The notes beneath the pieces are model-generated. The model had not been told where the DNA came from. It saw nothing but the letters and a program-made list of their open reading frames with translations, and searched no databases. The position numbers and the translations under genes are program-made. A stretch of 64,000 nucleotides of DNA from Splendidivirga corallicola (GTDB lineage: Bacteria; Bacteroidota; Bacteroidia; Cytophagales; Cyclobacteriaceae): NCBI GenBank assembly GCA_030442035.1, contig JAUJEA010000001.1, positions 461,559 through 525,558 of the forward strand, in the 5' to 3' direction. Shown one piece after another: positions 19,300-27,768 of this stretch. Position 1 is the first letter of the stretch. Each line of letters opens with the position of its first letter.

Positions 19300-19962
19300 T
19301 CAGGTCATTTCAGATTTTAGTACATGCAGCGCTTTGTAAAGTAAGTTTCTAGCAGATTTGGTGCTTTTAAGATCCATGATACTTTTCACTTCATCATAAC
19401 TCATATTTTCATGATAGAAGTAATAAATAACCTCTTTCTGCCGCCTGGTTAATTTTTCTATGGCAAGATTAAGTCTTGAAAGTTTTTCTTCTTTTATCTG
19501 TCGCAAAATGGTCAGGTGCTCAATAGAAAAGGTAATTTTGAAATTATATCCATCCAACAATTCCCTATCCACTAAATTCTTTCTTATTCTTTCTTTGCTG
19601 GCAATAACTTTTCTTCTGATTGATTTGAACAGATATAATTTAATGGAATCAGTATCAGAAAGGTTTTTTCTATTTTTTCTCAGTTCAATAAAGAGATCTT
19701 GTATACTATCTTTGATAAGCTCCTTGTCATGTGTGAATTGAGAACTATATCTAAATAAACTGGAAAAATAAGTGCGATAGATGTGTGTAAAGGCTGATTC
19801 ATTGCCTTTCTTGAACTCCTTCCAAATCTCCAACTCGTTCTTTGCCTCAAAGCTCTTGGTATCTCCGTGGGTGACAAGAGCATTTTCCTCTACTTCTACT
19901 GACAGTACTTCCCTATGTTGATCCTTCTGTAGCATTCTGAAGAATGGAGATTCGCATAGCAA
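19300..19962 (-). CDS. ECF RNA polymerase sigma factor 1 (FecI-like)
   Basis: A 220-residue sigma-70 family factor of the ECF type. Region 2 (about 46-115) has NESAFTHIYRTYFSSLFRY and KELIKDSIQDLFIELRKN; region 4 (about 160-218) has the helix-turn-helix LTRRQKEVIYYFYHENMSYDEV. It should direct transcription of the downstream fecR-susC-susD genes. The first 45 residues before region 2 are longer than usual and an ATG at residue 10 (19935) is an alternative start. It is separated from fecR by 307 nt, more than in system 2. Confidence 0.9.
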   Translation of the reverse strand: MLCESPFFRMLQKDQHREVLSVEVEENALVTHGDTKSFEAKNELEIWKEFKKGNESAFTHIYRTYFSSLFRYSSQFTHDKELIKDSIQDLFIELRKNRKNLSDTDSIKLYLFKSIRRKVIASKERIRKNLVDRELLDGYNFKITFSIEHLTILRQIKEEKLSRLNLAIEKLTRRQKEVIYYFYHENMSYDEVKSIMDLKSTKSARNLLYKALHVLKSEMT

Positions 19963-20059
19963 TTTATGGAAATTATTTTAACACTATCAAATATTTAGTG
20001 AAATACATACTCAATTTATCTCAATTCTTAGATTGAAGTACCTAGAAAGGCGGGGACAT

Positions 20060-21169
20060 CTAATTATCCGAAGGATCCAAATCATGAATTTCCGGATCGG
20101 GATAGACGGAAGCCCATGCAAACCAATAGCCCATGAACGATTTTGTTGTTTCCAGGACCTGTCCCTTGCGTGGACCTTCAATTGCTTCCCCAAAAATATT
20201 CCAAAGATTTCCTTCATTGTCGGACATGACAATTCCATTATCCTTGTCTACGGCCTGGAATGCTAATCTTGTTCCGTCATTTAATTTGCGCTCGAATGAA
20301 ACAATAAAGTTTTTATCGGCATCTCCGGCTAAAACAATTTCTTTGGTTAAGAAGATATCCTCGATCACTCTATTTTCTCTTTCAAAACTTTCCAACTTAT
20401 ACACTTTTACTTCTCCGTCGACAATAATTCCATGAACTCTTCTATGATTGGGCAACCGGTCATCCGACGAACTGACGGGAAAACGAGTGGGATCATTTTC
20501 TCCAACAATGGCACTGAAGGGCAGTGCATCATAATTTCTATCAAATCCGGTTTCTTTGGACATCACCTGGGAATTTGGATATAAATATTTCCATGTGCCC
20601 CAGGTGGTTTCAACCAACGGAAAAGTAGCCAGTGTATCACATATTAAAGATCCATTTACGCTTTGCCATCTCATTTGTGACCAATTATTATCCGTTGCCC
20701 TGTCATAAAGGATCAGGTTCGAATTATACAGAAGGCCTGAAACACCGAAGGTAGTTTCAGTTCCATTGACAATTCTTTTCAAACCTACAGCAGTTCCTGT
20801 CAAAGGGCAGAGACTTACGGTAAGCGGTTGATTGTTGACGATATCATTGACGATTTCATGTTTATCAAGGATTTTATGAGGATAGGCCCTTATTTCATTA
20901 CCGAATTTCAGTCCTATGATTAAATCGTTATCATGTAGATAATGAGCCTTGTCCGATGAAATAAATTTAGGTTGGTCAATTGCCGGTATCCCATCCTTAC
21001 CTACGCCACCATCTACCACAAAATTGAGTGGAACACTCCAACCTTCAATAATCTGCTTGGTGTTGTCAGGTCCTGAAGGTATTGGACGATTACCAGGTTT
21101 GTCCTCATCACGGCATGCCATGATAAGGATCAAAGAAATTAAATAAAAAAACTTTGTTTTCATGATCAA
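20060..21169 (-). CDS. DUF3179 lipoprotein, canonical domain order
   Basis: A 369-residue lipoprotein (lipobox C19, IMACRDED). The DUF3179 fold begins near residue 44 with a variable start, then DGIPAIDQPKF (60-69), AYPHKILDKHEIVND (95-109), the conserved SLCPLTGTA with C121, FGVSGLLYNSNLILYDRATD (141-160), and ends with a C-terminal module (about 264-356) containing NEGNLWNIFGEAIEGPRKG and SFMGYWFAWASVYPD. This order is the usual one for the family. Function of DUF3179 is unknown. It stands alone on the minus strand, 3.4 kb from a second DUF3179 gene in which these modules are swapped. Confidence 0.9.
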   Translation of the reverse strand: MIMKTKFFYLISLILIMACRDEDKPGNRPIPSGPDNTKQIIEGWSVPLNFVVDGGVGKDGIPAIDQPKFISSDKAHYLHDNDLIIGLKFGNEIRAYPHKILDKHEIVNDIVNNQPLTVSLCPLTGTAVGLKRIVNGTETTFGVSGLLYNSNLILYDRATDNNWSQMRWQSVNGSLICDTLATFPLVETTWGTWKYLYPNSQVMSKETGFDRNYDALPFSAIVGENDPTRFPVSSSDDRLPNHRRVHGIIVDGEVKVYKLESFERENRVIEDIFLTKEIVLAGDADKNFIVSFERKLNDGTRLAFQAVDKDNGIVMSDNEGNLWNIFGEAIEGPRKGQVLETTKSFMGYWFAWASVYPDPEIHDLDPSDN

Positions 21170-21682
21170 TAGTTTGCTACATCAAATGTGAACAATCATC
21201 ATGAAAGAAAATAACTCCCCACTTGAGTTAACTAGAATACAAAATTCAAACGGAATTAGTTTAAAAAGAGTTAAAATACTTAGTCCCACCTAAAAAGCCC
21301 TCGCTACAGTAATAAGTAGCAAGAATTTAGTATAAAGACTAATAACCTATATATTTAAGGCCGTCAATTAAACCTTGCTTTTGTAAAATTTAACATCATT
21401 GTCTTTTTTACTTTATCCTATCACTCAAACTTTGCAAGCTTATTAATGCTTGCAAGGCTGGTCGTTTTATTTCGCTGAAAAAAGAAAAAAGCCACAGCAA
21501 TTTATCTTTCATCTTGAGCCTTTTATCTAAAATTTTAACTAAACAAGATAATGAGCCTTTCTAAAAATAGCAAATGATACTTAGAACCGACTACTAAAAA
21601 AATAAACCTCCTGAAAGCATTCAAAATTCGCTTCAGAGCATTCAGAAGACCGAACGATATTTTAAACCTGTTTCAGAAAAGT
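21170..21682. other. Intergenic region between DUF3179 and aminopeptidase genes
   Basis: 513 nt with no gene I can support. The only structure is an 8-bp hairpin TTGCAAGC (21432-21439) and GCTTGCAA (21448-21455) with an 8-nt loop; it has no strong T-tract on the minus strand, so it is at best a weak terminator for the aminopeptidase gene about 230 nt upstream. A single degenerate copy of the 16-bp repeat may lie near 21264. Confidence 0.45.
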
Positions 21683-23083
21683 TTATGAATTCAAGCTTGC
21701 TGCTCTGATTCCTTCGACAGCTTCCGCAGTGATAGCTACCGGTTCCCCAAGCAATCTGCTACTATTCTCCGTGATCAACAGATCCTCCTCCACTCTTATT
21801 CCTCCAAAATCTTTGAATTTCTCAACTTCATCATAATTAATAAAATCAAGAAATTTATTTTCTGCCCTCCACATATCCATCAACTCAGGAATCATATAAA
21901 TTCCCGGCTCAACTGTTAGTACAAATCCAGGCTCCAAAGCTCTTCCCAATCTCAAAGATTTTAAACCAAACTGTTTACTTTTCAATAATGTGTCGGTATA
22001 TCCCACATATTCCTCACCAAGATCTTCCATGTCGTGAACATCGAGTCCCATCATATGTCCGAGGCCACATTGAAAGAAAAGAGCATGGGCACCTTGTTGA
22101 ACGGCTTCATCAATATCGCCTTTCATCAAACCTAAACCTTTTAATCCCTCGGCTAATCTTTTACAGGCGAGGAGATGGACGTCTTTGAATAAGATCCCGG
22201 GTTTTAGTGCGGCCTTGGCTGTTTCATGGGCATCCAGTACGATATTGTAAAGTGTTTTTTGCCTTTCATCAAACTTTTCACCTACCGGAAATGTACGTGT
22301 CATATCTCCGGCATATCGTGTCTCTGTTTCAGCACCGCAATCGCATAATAACATTCTTCCTTCCGTCAGTACATTTCCGTGATAATGATTATGAAGTGTT
22401 TGCCCATCCATGGTTAATATTATCGGGAAAGAGAGATTTCCGCCGGAGCCCACTGCTACACCATGTACATTGCCGGTTATATCCGACTCTTTCAACCCTT
22501 CTCTGGCTGTTTTCATAGCAGTGTTGTGCATTTCAGCAGTGATGTTAACCGCTTTTTCAATTTCCTGTATTTCAGCTTCGTCTTTAATGGATCTCTGAGC
22601 TACAACTGCCTTAACTAGCTCTACGGAGGCGAATTCTTTTGAACTGTTCACATCAATCCCCAACCAGGCATTGAGCTTAATGATGTTTTCCGGACGATAA
22701 GGTGGCAAAAAATGGATCTTTCTACCGCCATTCTGAGCTCCGGACAACATGGTGGCTATCTCCCTTGAAGTCTTTACCTGGTCAACACCACTCTTGGAAG
22801 CTAATTCAGCTATCGTAGGTTGAGGTCCTGTCCAGACTATGTCATCCATGGAAAGATCATCTCCAAATATGATTTCGCTATTTTCATCAACATCAATGAT
22901 GCCGACCAATCCCGGGATATCCAATCCGAAAAAATAAAGGAATGAGCTATCCTGACGGAAATGATACCAATTATCCTTGTAATTCATACTACTCTCAACA
23001 TTCCCCATTAACAGTATAAGTCCTGAACCTACTTGCTGTTTTAGTTTTTCCCGTCTATTGATATAAATATTCCTATCAAACAT
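21683..23083 (-). CDS. Aminopeptidase P family protein (Xaa-Pro aminopeptidase, M24B)
   Basis: A 466-residue cytoplasmic metalloaminopeptidase expected to remove N-terminal residues that precede proline. An AMP_N domain (about 3-135, FDRNIYINRREKLKQQVGSG) precedes the M24 pita-bread domain. All five metal ligands are visible: D248 and D260 (LLCDCGAETETRYAGDMTRT), H343 (GLGHMMGLDVHD), E392 (TVEPGIYM) and E432 (GGIRVEEDLLIT). Such enzymes finish breakdown of proline- and hydroxyproline-rich peptides, which fits the hydroxyproline operon elsewhere in the window. Its 450-nt upstream region carries a terminator-like hairpin and the shared 12-bp motif. Confidence 0.92.
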   Translation of the reverse strand: MFDRNIYINRREKLKQQVGSGLILLMGNVESSMNYKDNWYHFRQDSSFLYFFGLDIPGLVGIIDVDENSEIIFGDDLSMDDIVWTGPQPTIAELASKSGVDQVKTSREIATMLSGAQNGGRKIHFLPPYRPENIIKLNAWLGIDVNSSKEFASVELVKAVVAQRSIKDEAEIQEIEKAVNITAEMHNTAMKTAREGLKESDITGNVHGVAVGSGGNLSFPIILTMDGQTLHNHYHGNVLTEGRMLLCDCGAETETRYAGDMTRTFPVGEKFDERQKTLYNIVLDAHETAKAALKPGILFKDVHLLACKRLAEGLKGLGLMKGDIDEAVQQGAHALFFQCGLGHMMGLDVHDMEDLGEEYVGYTDTLLKSKQFGLKSLRLGRALEPGFVLTVEPGIYMIPELMDMWRAENKFLDFINYDEVEKFKDFGGIRVEEDLLITENSSRLLGEPVAITAEAVEGIRAASLNS

Positions 23084-23137
23084 ATTCCTTTTATTTGTTT
23101 CCTTCTGTAATATAGTAATATAGCGCTTGGCATAAAA

Positions 23138-23164
23138 AAGGCCCTAATTTACAATTAAGGCCTT
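23138..23164 (-). terminator. Terminator-like hairpin in the leader of pepP
   Basis: Stem AAGGCCCTAATT (23138-23149) with AATTAAGGCCTT (23153-23164), 11 of 12 pairs, 3-nt loop; on the minus strand it ends GGCC followed by six T. It lies 55 nt upstream of the aminopeptidase start codon, so it would stop transcripts before that gene: an attenuator, or the end of a small RNA. Confidence 0.6.
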
Positions 23165-23375
23165 ATAGTTTTTACACAAAAACAACTAAACTTTACAACG
23201 TGTTTGTTTAATAAACAAATCAAGCAGAAAGAAAGATTTCTACAATGCTCATTCCACAATATAATTGCGGTTAAAAAATCTTCGGGTAATGAGGTATAGA
23301 TTCAATCTATGATAAGCAAAGAGCAATTTTTCCTTTTACTTATTCAAATGTAAAGTGAAAAAAGATTGATTTTCG

Positions 23376-23387
23376 ATACTATTTTAT
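23376..23387 (-). promoter_or_regulatory. Shared 12-bp motif, copy upstream of pepP
   Basis: ATACTATTTTAT on the plus strand, 10 of 12 identical to the ACACTATTTTAC motif at 37965 and 43244 and similar to 58119. About 290 nt upstream of the aminopeptidase start. Confidence 0.35.
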
Positions 23388-23474
23388 CCTTTCGTTGCAC
23401 AATCTTAGTTTAAATTGTTAATATTATTCTAGTGCAGAACTAATCGAACCCTAAATGGGTTAGATGTTAAGTTC

Positions 23475-23514
23475 TACCTGTTATTCAGATGTAGCTTATT
23501 CCAAATAACAGGTA
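23475..23514 (+). promoter_or_regulatory. Perfect 11-bp inverted repeat before the barrel/DUF3179 pair
   Basis: TACCTGTTATT (23475-23485) and AATAACAGGTA (23504-23514) with an 18-nt spacer, ending 19 nt before the ATG at 23534. It could be an operator or an mRNA hairpin that controls translation of the first gene. Confidence 0.5.
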
Positions 23515-23533
23515 CTCAAGGCCGACTAAGAAA

Positions 23534-24520
23534 ATGAAGAGAATTTATTCGATCGCCATGCTGATCACGTTGTCTGCATGGTGCCCATTCAGTGTTTATT
23601 CCCAAACCTGTTGTACAGGTGGCGCTCCTATCACAGGGGGTTTTCAAATTGGTGCGGAGAAAAAAGGTAATATAAGTTTTGGTGCCATCTTCGATTTGAA
23701 TAGAATAAATGCATTGATCCTGGAAGGTCAAACCCTTGACGACGACCGGATACTGAGAAATACAAATTCATTCATTTTTCAGGGAAATTACGGAGTAAGT
23801 GACAAGTTAACATTTACAATGCTTATTCCTTATGTTTGGTTGAATGAAACAATTTCCGGCAGTATCAGCGAAACCAAAAGTGAAACATCAGGCATTGGTG
23901 ATCTAACACTCCTTTCTCAATATCAAGTTTTAAGCAAGAGCAGGTCCATATTGACTTTAGGGCTTGGTGTTAAATTTCCGACTGGGGGTTCACAACTAAA
24001 GGGGCAGAACAATTTCGTATTACCAATTACATTGCAACCAGGTTCGGGATCCTTTGATTTTATATTGGCTGGTCAGTTTAGCACTTCATTGTTCGAATCA
24101 AGACAATCTCTTTCCTTTTATAATTCTTTGACTTACAGATTAAATACTGAAAGCGACAAGGTGACCTTTCATGATACTTATCAATTCGGCAATGAATTAC
24201 TTGTACTGAGTGGCTTTTCCGATCAGGTTTTACTTGGATCAACGATCCTTGAACCATCTTTGATGTTAAGATTCAGGCATACCGGTCAGGATACAGCTGA
24301 CGAACATTTAAACCCAAATACAGGTGGTAACTGGCTTTATTTGGTTCCGGGAGCCAGGGTTAAGCTCAGTTCACAAATCAGTTCCGGGATAACTGCAGAT
24401 CTCCCGATTTATCGTAATCTTAAGGGTTTTCAGTTGACAACATCCTATAGAATAACTTTCTCATTATTTGTCAATTTAGCCAAGAAAACCTTATCTTTTG
24501 ATATAGACAATTCACAATAA
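23534..24520 (+). CDS. Outer-membrane beta-barrel protein, unknown function
   Basis: A 328-residue protein with a signal peptide (about 1-23, ending VYSQ) and then TCCTGGAPITGGFQIG, a cysteine-glycine start that I associate with Bacteroidota barrel proteins of unknown role. The rest is a series of alternating amphipathic strands (for example KGNISFGAIFDLNRI, SILTLGLGVKFPTGG, ILEPSLMLRFRHTGQ, YLVPGARVKLSSQISSGI), which fits an outer-membrane channel of the transporter/phenol-degradation MetA-like type. It starts 6 nt before the permuted DUF3179 gene and is surely co-transcribed with it. Ligand unknown. Confidence 0.75.
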   Translation: MKRIYSIAMLITLSAWCPFSVYSQTCCTGGAPITGGFQIGAEKKGNISFGAIFDLNRINALILEGQTLDDDRILRNTNSFIFQGNYGVSDKLTFTMLIPYVWLNETISGSISETKSETSGIGDLTLLSQYQVLSKSRSILTLGLGVKFPTGGSQLKGQNNFVLPITLQPGSGSFDFILAGQFSTSLFESRQSLSFYNSLTYRLNTESDKVTFHDTYQFGNELLVLSGFSDQVLLGSTILEPSLMLRFRHTGQDTADEHLNPNTGGNWLYLVPGARVKLSSQISSGITADLPIYRNLKGFQLTTSYRITFSLFVNLAKKTLSFDIDNSQ

Positions 24521-24526
24521 TAAGTT

Positions 24527-25684
24527 ATGAGAACATTCTCGAATAACGCTTTTATAGTTTCCATTGTCCTGATGTCTGTCTTGTTGATCACATCCTGCAA
24601 CAAGGATGAAACGCCTGCCGGCGGCGATCCAAATCCTACTCCCAGAGTAGATGTAGTGAATATAATAAAGGACGATTTCCAAGGTACTGAATTAATCGCC
24701 TATGCCAATTCAGATCTTAATGTGATGGTCGCCTTTAATGCCACACTGGCTGATGGAACGACGTTAACATTTGAAGAGGCGACAGTCCTCACTTTTCCTG
24801 AGATCTTAAAAGATACGGAAGGAAATATTTGGAATGTCTTTGGTCAGGCGGTATCCGGCCCGAGAACGGGAACGAATCTCCGGGAAATCAGATCGTTTAT
24901 GGGTTATTGGTTCAGTTTTGCAGCTTTCTTTCCAAAAGTTACTTTGTTCGGCGAATCGGTCAATGAGAGATTACATGTAGATGATCCTTCCAATGATTGG
25001 CTGGTGGATCCTGATTTTGTTTTTATTGGATCATTTAAAGATGGGATTCCGGCACTCAATCAACCATCTTTCATTGAGTATGACAAGAAGTTAGAAGTCG
25101 ACAATAAGTTCTTTTTAGAAAATAGTGATTTAGTAATTGTGATACAAGATGGGGATAATTTCAAAGTTTATCCTCATAAAATATTGGATTGGCATGAAGT
25201 CGTGAATGATGTTGTAGCCAATGAAAAAGTAGTGATATCCTTTTGTCCGTTGACCGGCACGTCTAATTTGTGGAGCAGGGTTTTTGAAAATCAAGAACAC
25301 GTTTTTGGTGTTTCCGGCCTTCTTTTTAATAGTAATCTCATTTTATATGATGATATCACCGATAGTAATTGGTCTCAGATAAAAGCTACATCTGTCAATG
25401 GTGCTTATAAATCACTTGAAAGTAATAATTTGGCATTCAAAGAAATGAATTGGGAAGCAGCTAAAATGTTGTCGCAAAATGGGAGTGTTATCAAAGTGCT
25501 TTCAGAAGATACGGGATTTTCACGGGATTATGATATTTATCCTTATGGCGATTACCGGACTAATCATAACAGAATTTCTTACCCATTAAAATTCGAAGAC
25601 GACCGGGTTCCTAGTAAGGAAAGAGTACTTGGAGTACTCATAAACGACAAAGCAAAGGCCTTCAGGTTTCAGGATTTCGAATAA
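24527..25684 (+). CDS. DUF3179 lipoprotein with circularly permuted modules
   Basis: A 385-residue lipoprotein (lipobox C24, ITSCNKDE). Compared with the DUF3179 protein at 20060-21169, the module that normally ends the protein comes first: residues 43-137 (DTEGNIWNVFGQAVSGPRTG and SFMGYWFSFAAFFPK) match residues 264-356 of the other, while residues 162-385 (DGIPALNQPSF, VYPHKILDWHEVVND, SFCPLTGTS with C240, FGVSGLLFNSNLILYD) match residues 44-263. The protein ends RFQDFE exactly where the canonical one reads KLESFE before entering its last module. The frame is intact. Paired with the upstream barrel gene. Function unknown. Confidence 0.88.
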   Translation: MRTFSNNAFIVSIVLMSVLLITSCNKDETPAGGDPNPTPRVDVVNIIKDDFQGTELIAYANSDLNVMVAFNATLADGTTLTFEEATVLTFPEILKDTEGNIWNVFGQAVSGPRTGTNLREIRSFMGYWFSFAAFFPKVTLFGESVNERLHVDDPSNDWLVDPDFVFIGSFKDGIPALNQPSFIEYDKKLEVDNKFFLENSDLVIVIQDGDNFKVYPHKILDWHEVVNDVVANEKVVISFCPLTGTSNLWSRVFENQEHVFGVSGLLFNSNLILYDDITDSNWSQIKATSVNGAYKSLESNNLAFKEMNWEAAKMLSQNGSVIKVLSEDTGFSRDYDIYPYGDYRTNHNRISYPLKFEDDRVPSKERVLGVLINDKAKAFRFQDFE

Positions 25685-25795
25685 CCTTCATCAATCTGCT
25701 TGGTTAGCAGAGCTATAAAAGATCTCGCCGTTGGTAGCCTTTAAGTGACCAATGCTAAATTTCTTTAAGCAATCAAATAATGGCAAAACAACAAC

Positions 25796-27673
25796 TTATC
25801 GTATAAGTGTTTTAAAGACTTTCACCTCGTTATAGGTACTAATTTTTAAAAGATGCAAGCCGCTATGAATTGTCCTTGGCCTGATGGTTTTTCTTCCACT
25901 CCCTTTCTCCAATCTTTCAAAGCTCTTGAAAATTACTTTACCACTTAGATCATACAACTCCACCTCTGCAAATGAAGTCCCAGGTAAATTGTATTCAATA
26001 AATAGCGTACGATCGTTACCACCATACCCATTGAGGTACGATGCAGGTTTATCTTCGGGCGAGATACTTGTAATAATCTGCTCCTCTGCAATGGTTAAAT
26101 TTTGATTGGTGCTTATATCATAAAAAACCTGCCTCTTCCCTCCTAACCATATGATCTCCAGGCTATCGATTCTATTATATTCACCTAGTCCGAAGTGTAT
26201 TTTGCTGGAATGCTGAGATAAAAAACTGGCTCCTCCTCCACTTACCTCACGAATGAAGGTTCTACCATCAACATAAGCCCTGACTTTGCTACCAAAACCA
26301 TCAAGGTTATTACGCACACCTTCCAGTTTCACATTAAGCCAGTTACCTCCCTGATCCGAGGCATTGTTTTTATAGAATAAAATATGATCTTCACTATCCG
26401 GATCAGTGTTCAAGACGGTAACAATAAAATCAAGGTCTCCATCATTATCAAAATCCGAATAGGCAAACCCGTTACCCCGGGAAGAATCTGCAACATGTTC
26501 CAAAACCGAAATATCTTCGAAGGTTCCATCTCTTCTATTCCTGTATAGTTTGTCGGAATCCCTTAGCGAATTTTGCATAGGATGATTATCCGGAATATAG
26601 AAACCACCATTGGCCACAAACAGATCAAGATAGGTGTCATTATCAAAATCAAAAAAACCAGTTCCCCAACCTGTTGCCGGCAAATTATCTTTTGCATAAG
26701 TATTTTCCACTCCGGCTAGTTCTGTGACGTCGGAATACATTCCATTTCCTTGATTATTCAATAATAAATTCCGGCCCATATTCGTGAGGTATAAATCAAG
26801 GTCACCATCTTCATCATAGTCACCGGATGCCACACCCATTCCGTAAATCTTGGCTTCAGTACCTGAGAGGTCAGCTACATCCGTACAAGGCTCATCCGGA
26901 CCATTGTTAATGTAAAATGCATTAGGTTTGATCCATTCTCCAAAATCATTGACCACATATAAATCCAAGTCATTGTCGCCATCATAATCCGTAAAAAGAG
27001 AAACAAAGCTGCAGCCATTGTTATTCACACCGAAATCAATCGCCTGATTTACAAATTTTCCTGTCCCGTCATTTATATAAAAGAAATTCTCATAGCATTC
27101 ATGGTTGAAGCCTATGACATTGAAATCATCATCATATAGGTAATTTGGATACCTAAGGTGATTGGCAATATATATATCCAGAAAACCATCCTGGTTAACA
27201 TCTCCCAGGCTGGCAGAAAAGCTCTTAGCGATTTCGGTAAGTCCTGTTATCTTTCCTATTTCCACAAATGTCCCATCGCCTTTATTTTGAAAAAGGAGGT
27301 TGGGAGAAGTACCAGATGTAGTTACGATGATATCCCGTAGTCCATCATTGTTCAAATCTCCTGTTGCCACGCCAAACGTCACATGATTTTGCGTTTTGAT
27401 TAATCCCGCTTCCAAGCCCACTTCTTCAAATGAACCATTCCCATTGTTATGATATAGTCTGTCTCTGGCCACACCACCAGTGATGTAAAGATCATCAAAA
27501 CCATCGTTGTCATAATCAAAAAACGCAACACCTCCCCCAACCTGAGTCCTGTCTTCATAAATAAGGCCAATCTCCTGGCTAACTTCTTCTAAGTTCTGAG
27601 CATAACTTTCCAATACAATGAGTGGGATCAAAAAAAGGTATAAAGCAAAAGGTTTATTAAAGTATTCTTTCAT
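25796..27673 (-). CDS. FG-GAP/ASPIC (CRTAC1-like) protein with type A T9SS domain
   Basis: A 625-residue exported protein. After a signal peptide (1-25) come many FG-GAP/VCBS repeats with calcium-binding signatures such as DYDNDGFDDLYI, DLNNDGLRDIIV, DVNQDGFLDIYI, DYDEDGDLDLYL and DFDNDGDLDFIV (about 50-430), then an ASPIC/UnbV domain (about 455-540, GFGSKVRAYVDGRTFIREVSGG and KIHFGLG), and a C-terminal sorting domain (about 550-625, VELYDLSGKVIF and SGLHLLKIS) of the type used by type IX secretion. It should form a beta-propeller on the cell surface. It follows the M43 protease gene by 95 nt in the same direction. Ligand unknown. Confidence 0.9.
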   Translation of the reverse strand: MKEYFNKPFALYLFLIPLIVLESYAQNLEEVSQEIGLIYEDRTQVGGGVAFFDYDNDGFDDLYITGGVARDRLYHNNGNGSFEEVGLEAGLIKTQNHVTFGVATGDLNNDGLRDIIVTTSGTSPNLLFQNKGDGTFVEIGKITGLTEIAKSFSASLGDVNQDGFLDIYIANHLRYPNYLYDDDFNVIGFNHECYENFFYINDGTGKFVNQAIDFGVNNNGCSFVSLFTDYDGDNDLDLYVVNDFGEWIKPNAFYINNGPDEPCTDVADLSGTEAKIYGMGVASGDYDEDGDLDLYLTNMGRNLLLNNQGNGMYSDVTELAGVENTYAKDNLPATGWGTGFFDFDNDTYLDLFVANGGFYIPDNHPMQNSLRDSDKLYRNRRDGTFEDISVLEHVADSSRGNGFAYSDFDNDGDLDFIVTVLNTDPDSEDHILFYKNNASDQGGNWLNVKLEGVRNNLDGFGSKVRAYVDGRTFIREVSGGGASFLSQHSSKIHFGLGEYNRIDSLEIIWLGGKRQVFYDISTNQNLTIAEEQIITSISPEDKPASYLNGYGGNDRTLFIEYNLPGTSFAEVELYDLSGKVIFKSFERLEKGSGRKTIRPRTIHSGLHLLKISTYNEVKVFKTLIR

Positions 27674-27768
27674 TGTACTTCTGTTTAAAACTCAATCAAA
27701 ATGATGCATATAGTATGATTTTAATGCATTGATAATCAACCTACCGGATCTTATTATAACTTGGAGCC

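Larger units (their letters stand above)
23084..23533. other. Divergent intergenic region, pepP and barrel protein
   Basis: 450 nt between divergent genes. It contains a minus-strand terminator-like hairpin (23138-23164), a TTTGTTTA/TAAACAAA inverted repeat near 23203-23219, a possible 10-codon leader peptide on the minus strand (23220-23252, MSIVEIFLSA), the motif ATACTATTTTAT (23376-23387), AACCC/GGGTT dyad symmetry (23447-23461) and a long perfect inverted repeat (23475-23514). Confidence 0.55.

Noticed and set aside
24527..25684. Permuted DUF3179 explained as misassembly or frameshift
   Set aside because: Single uninterrupted frame with its own lipobox and a natural stop at the module boundary; sequence differs throughout from the canonical copy.
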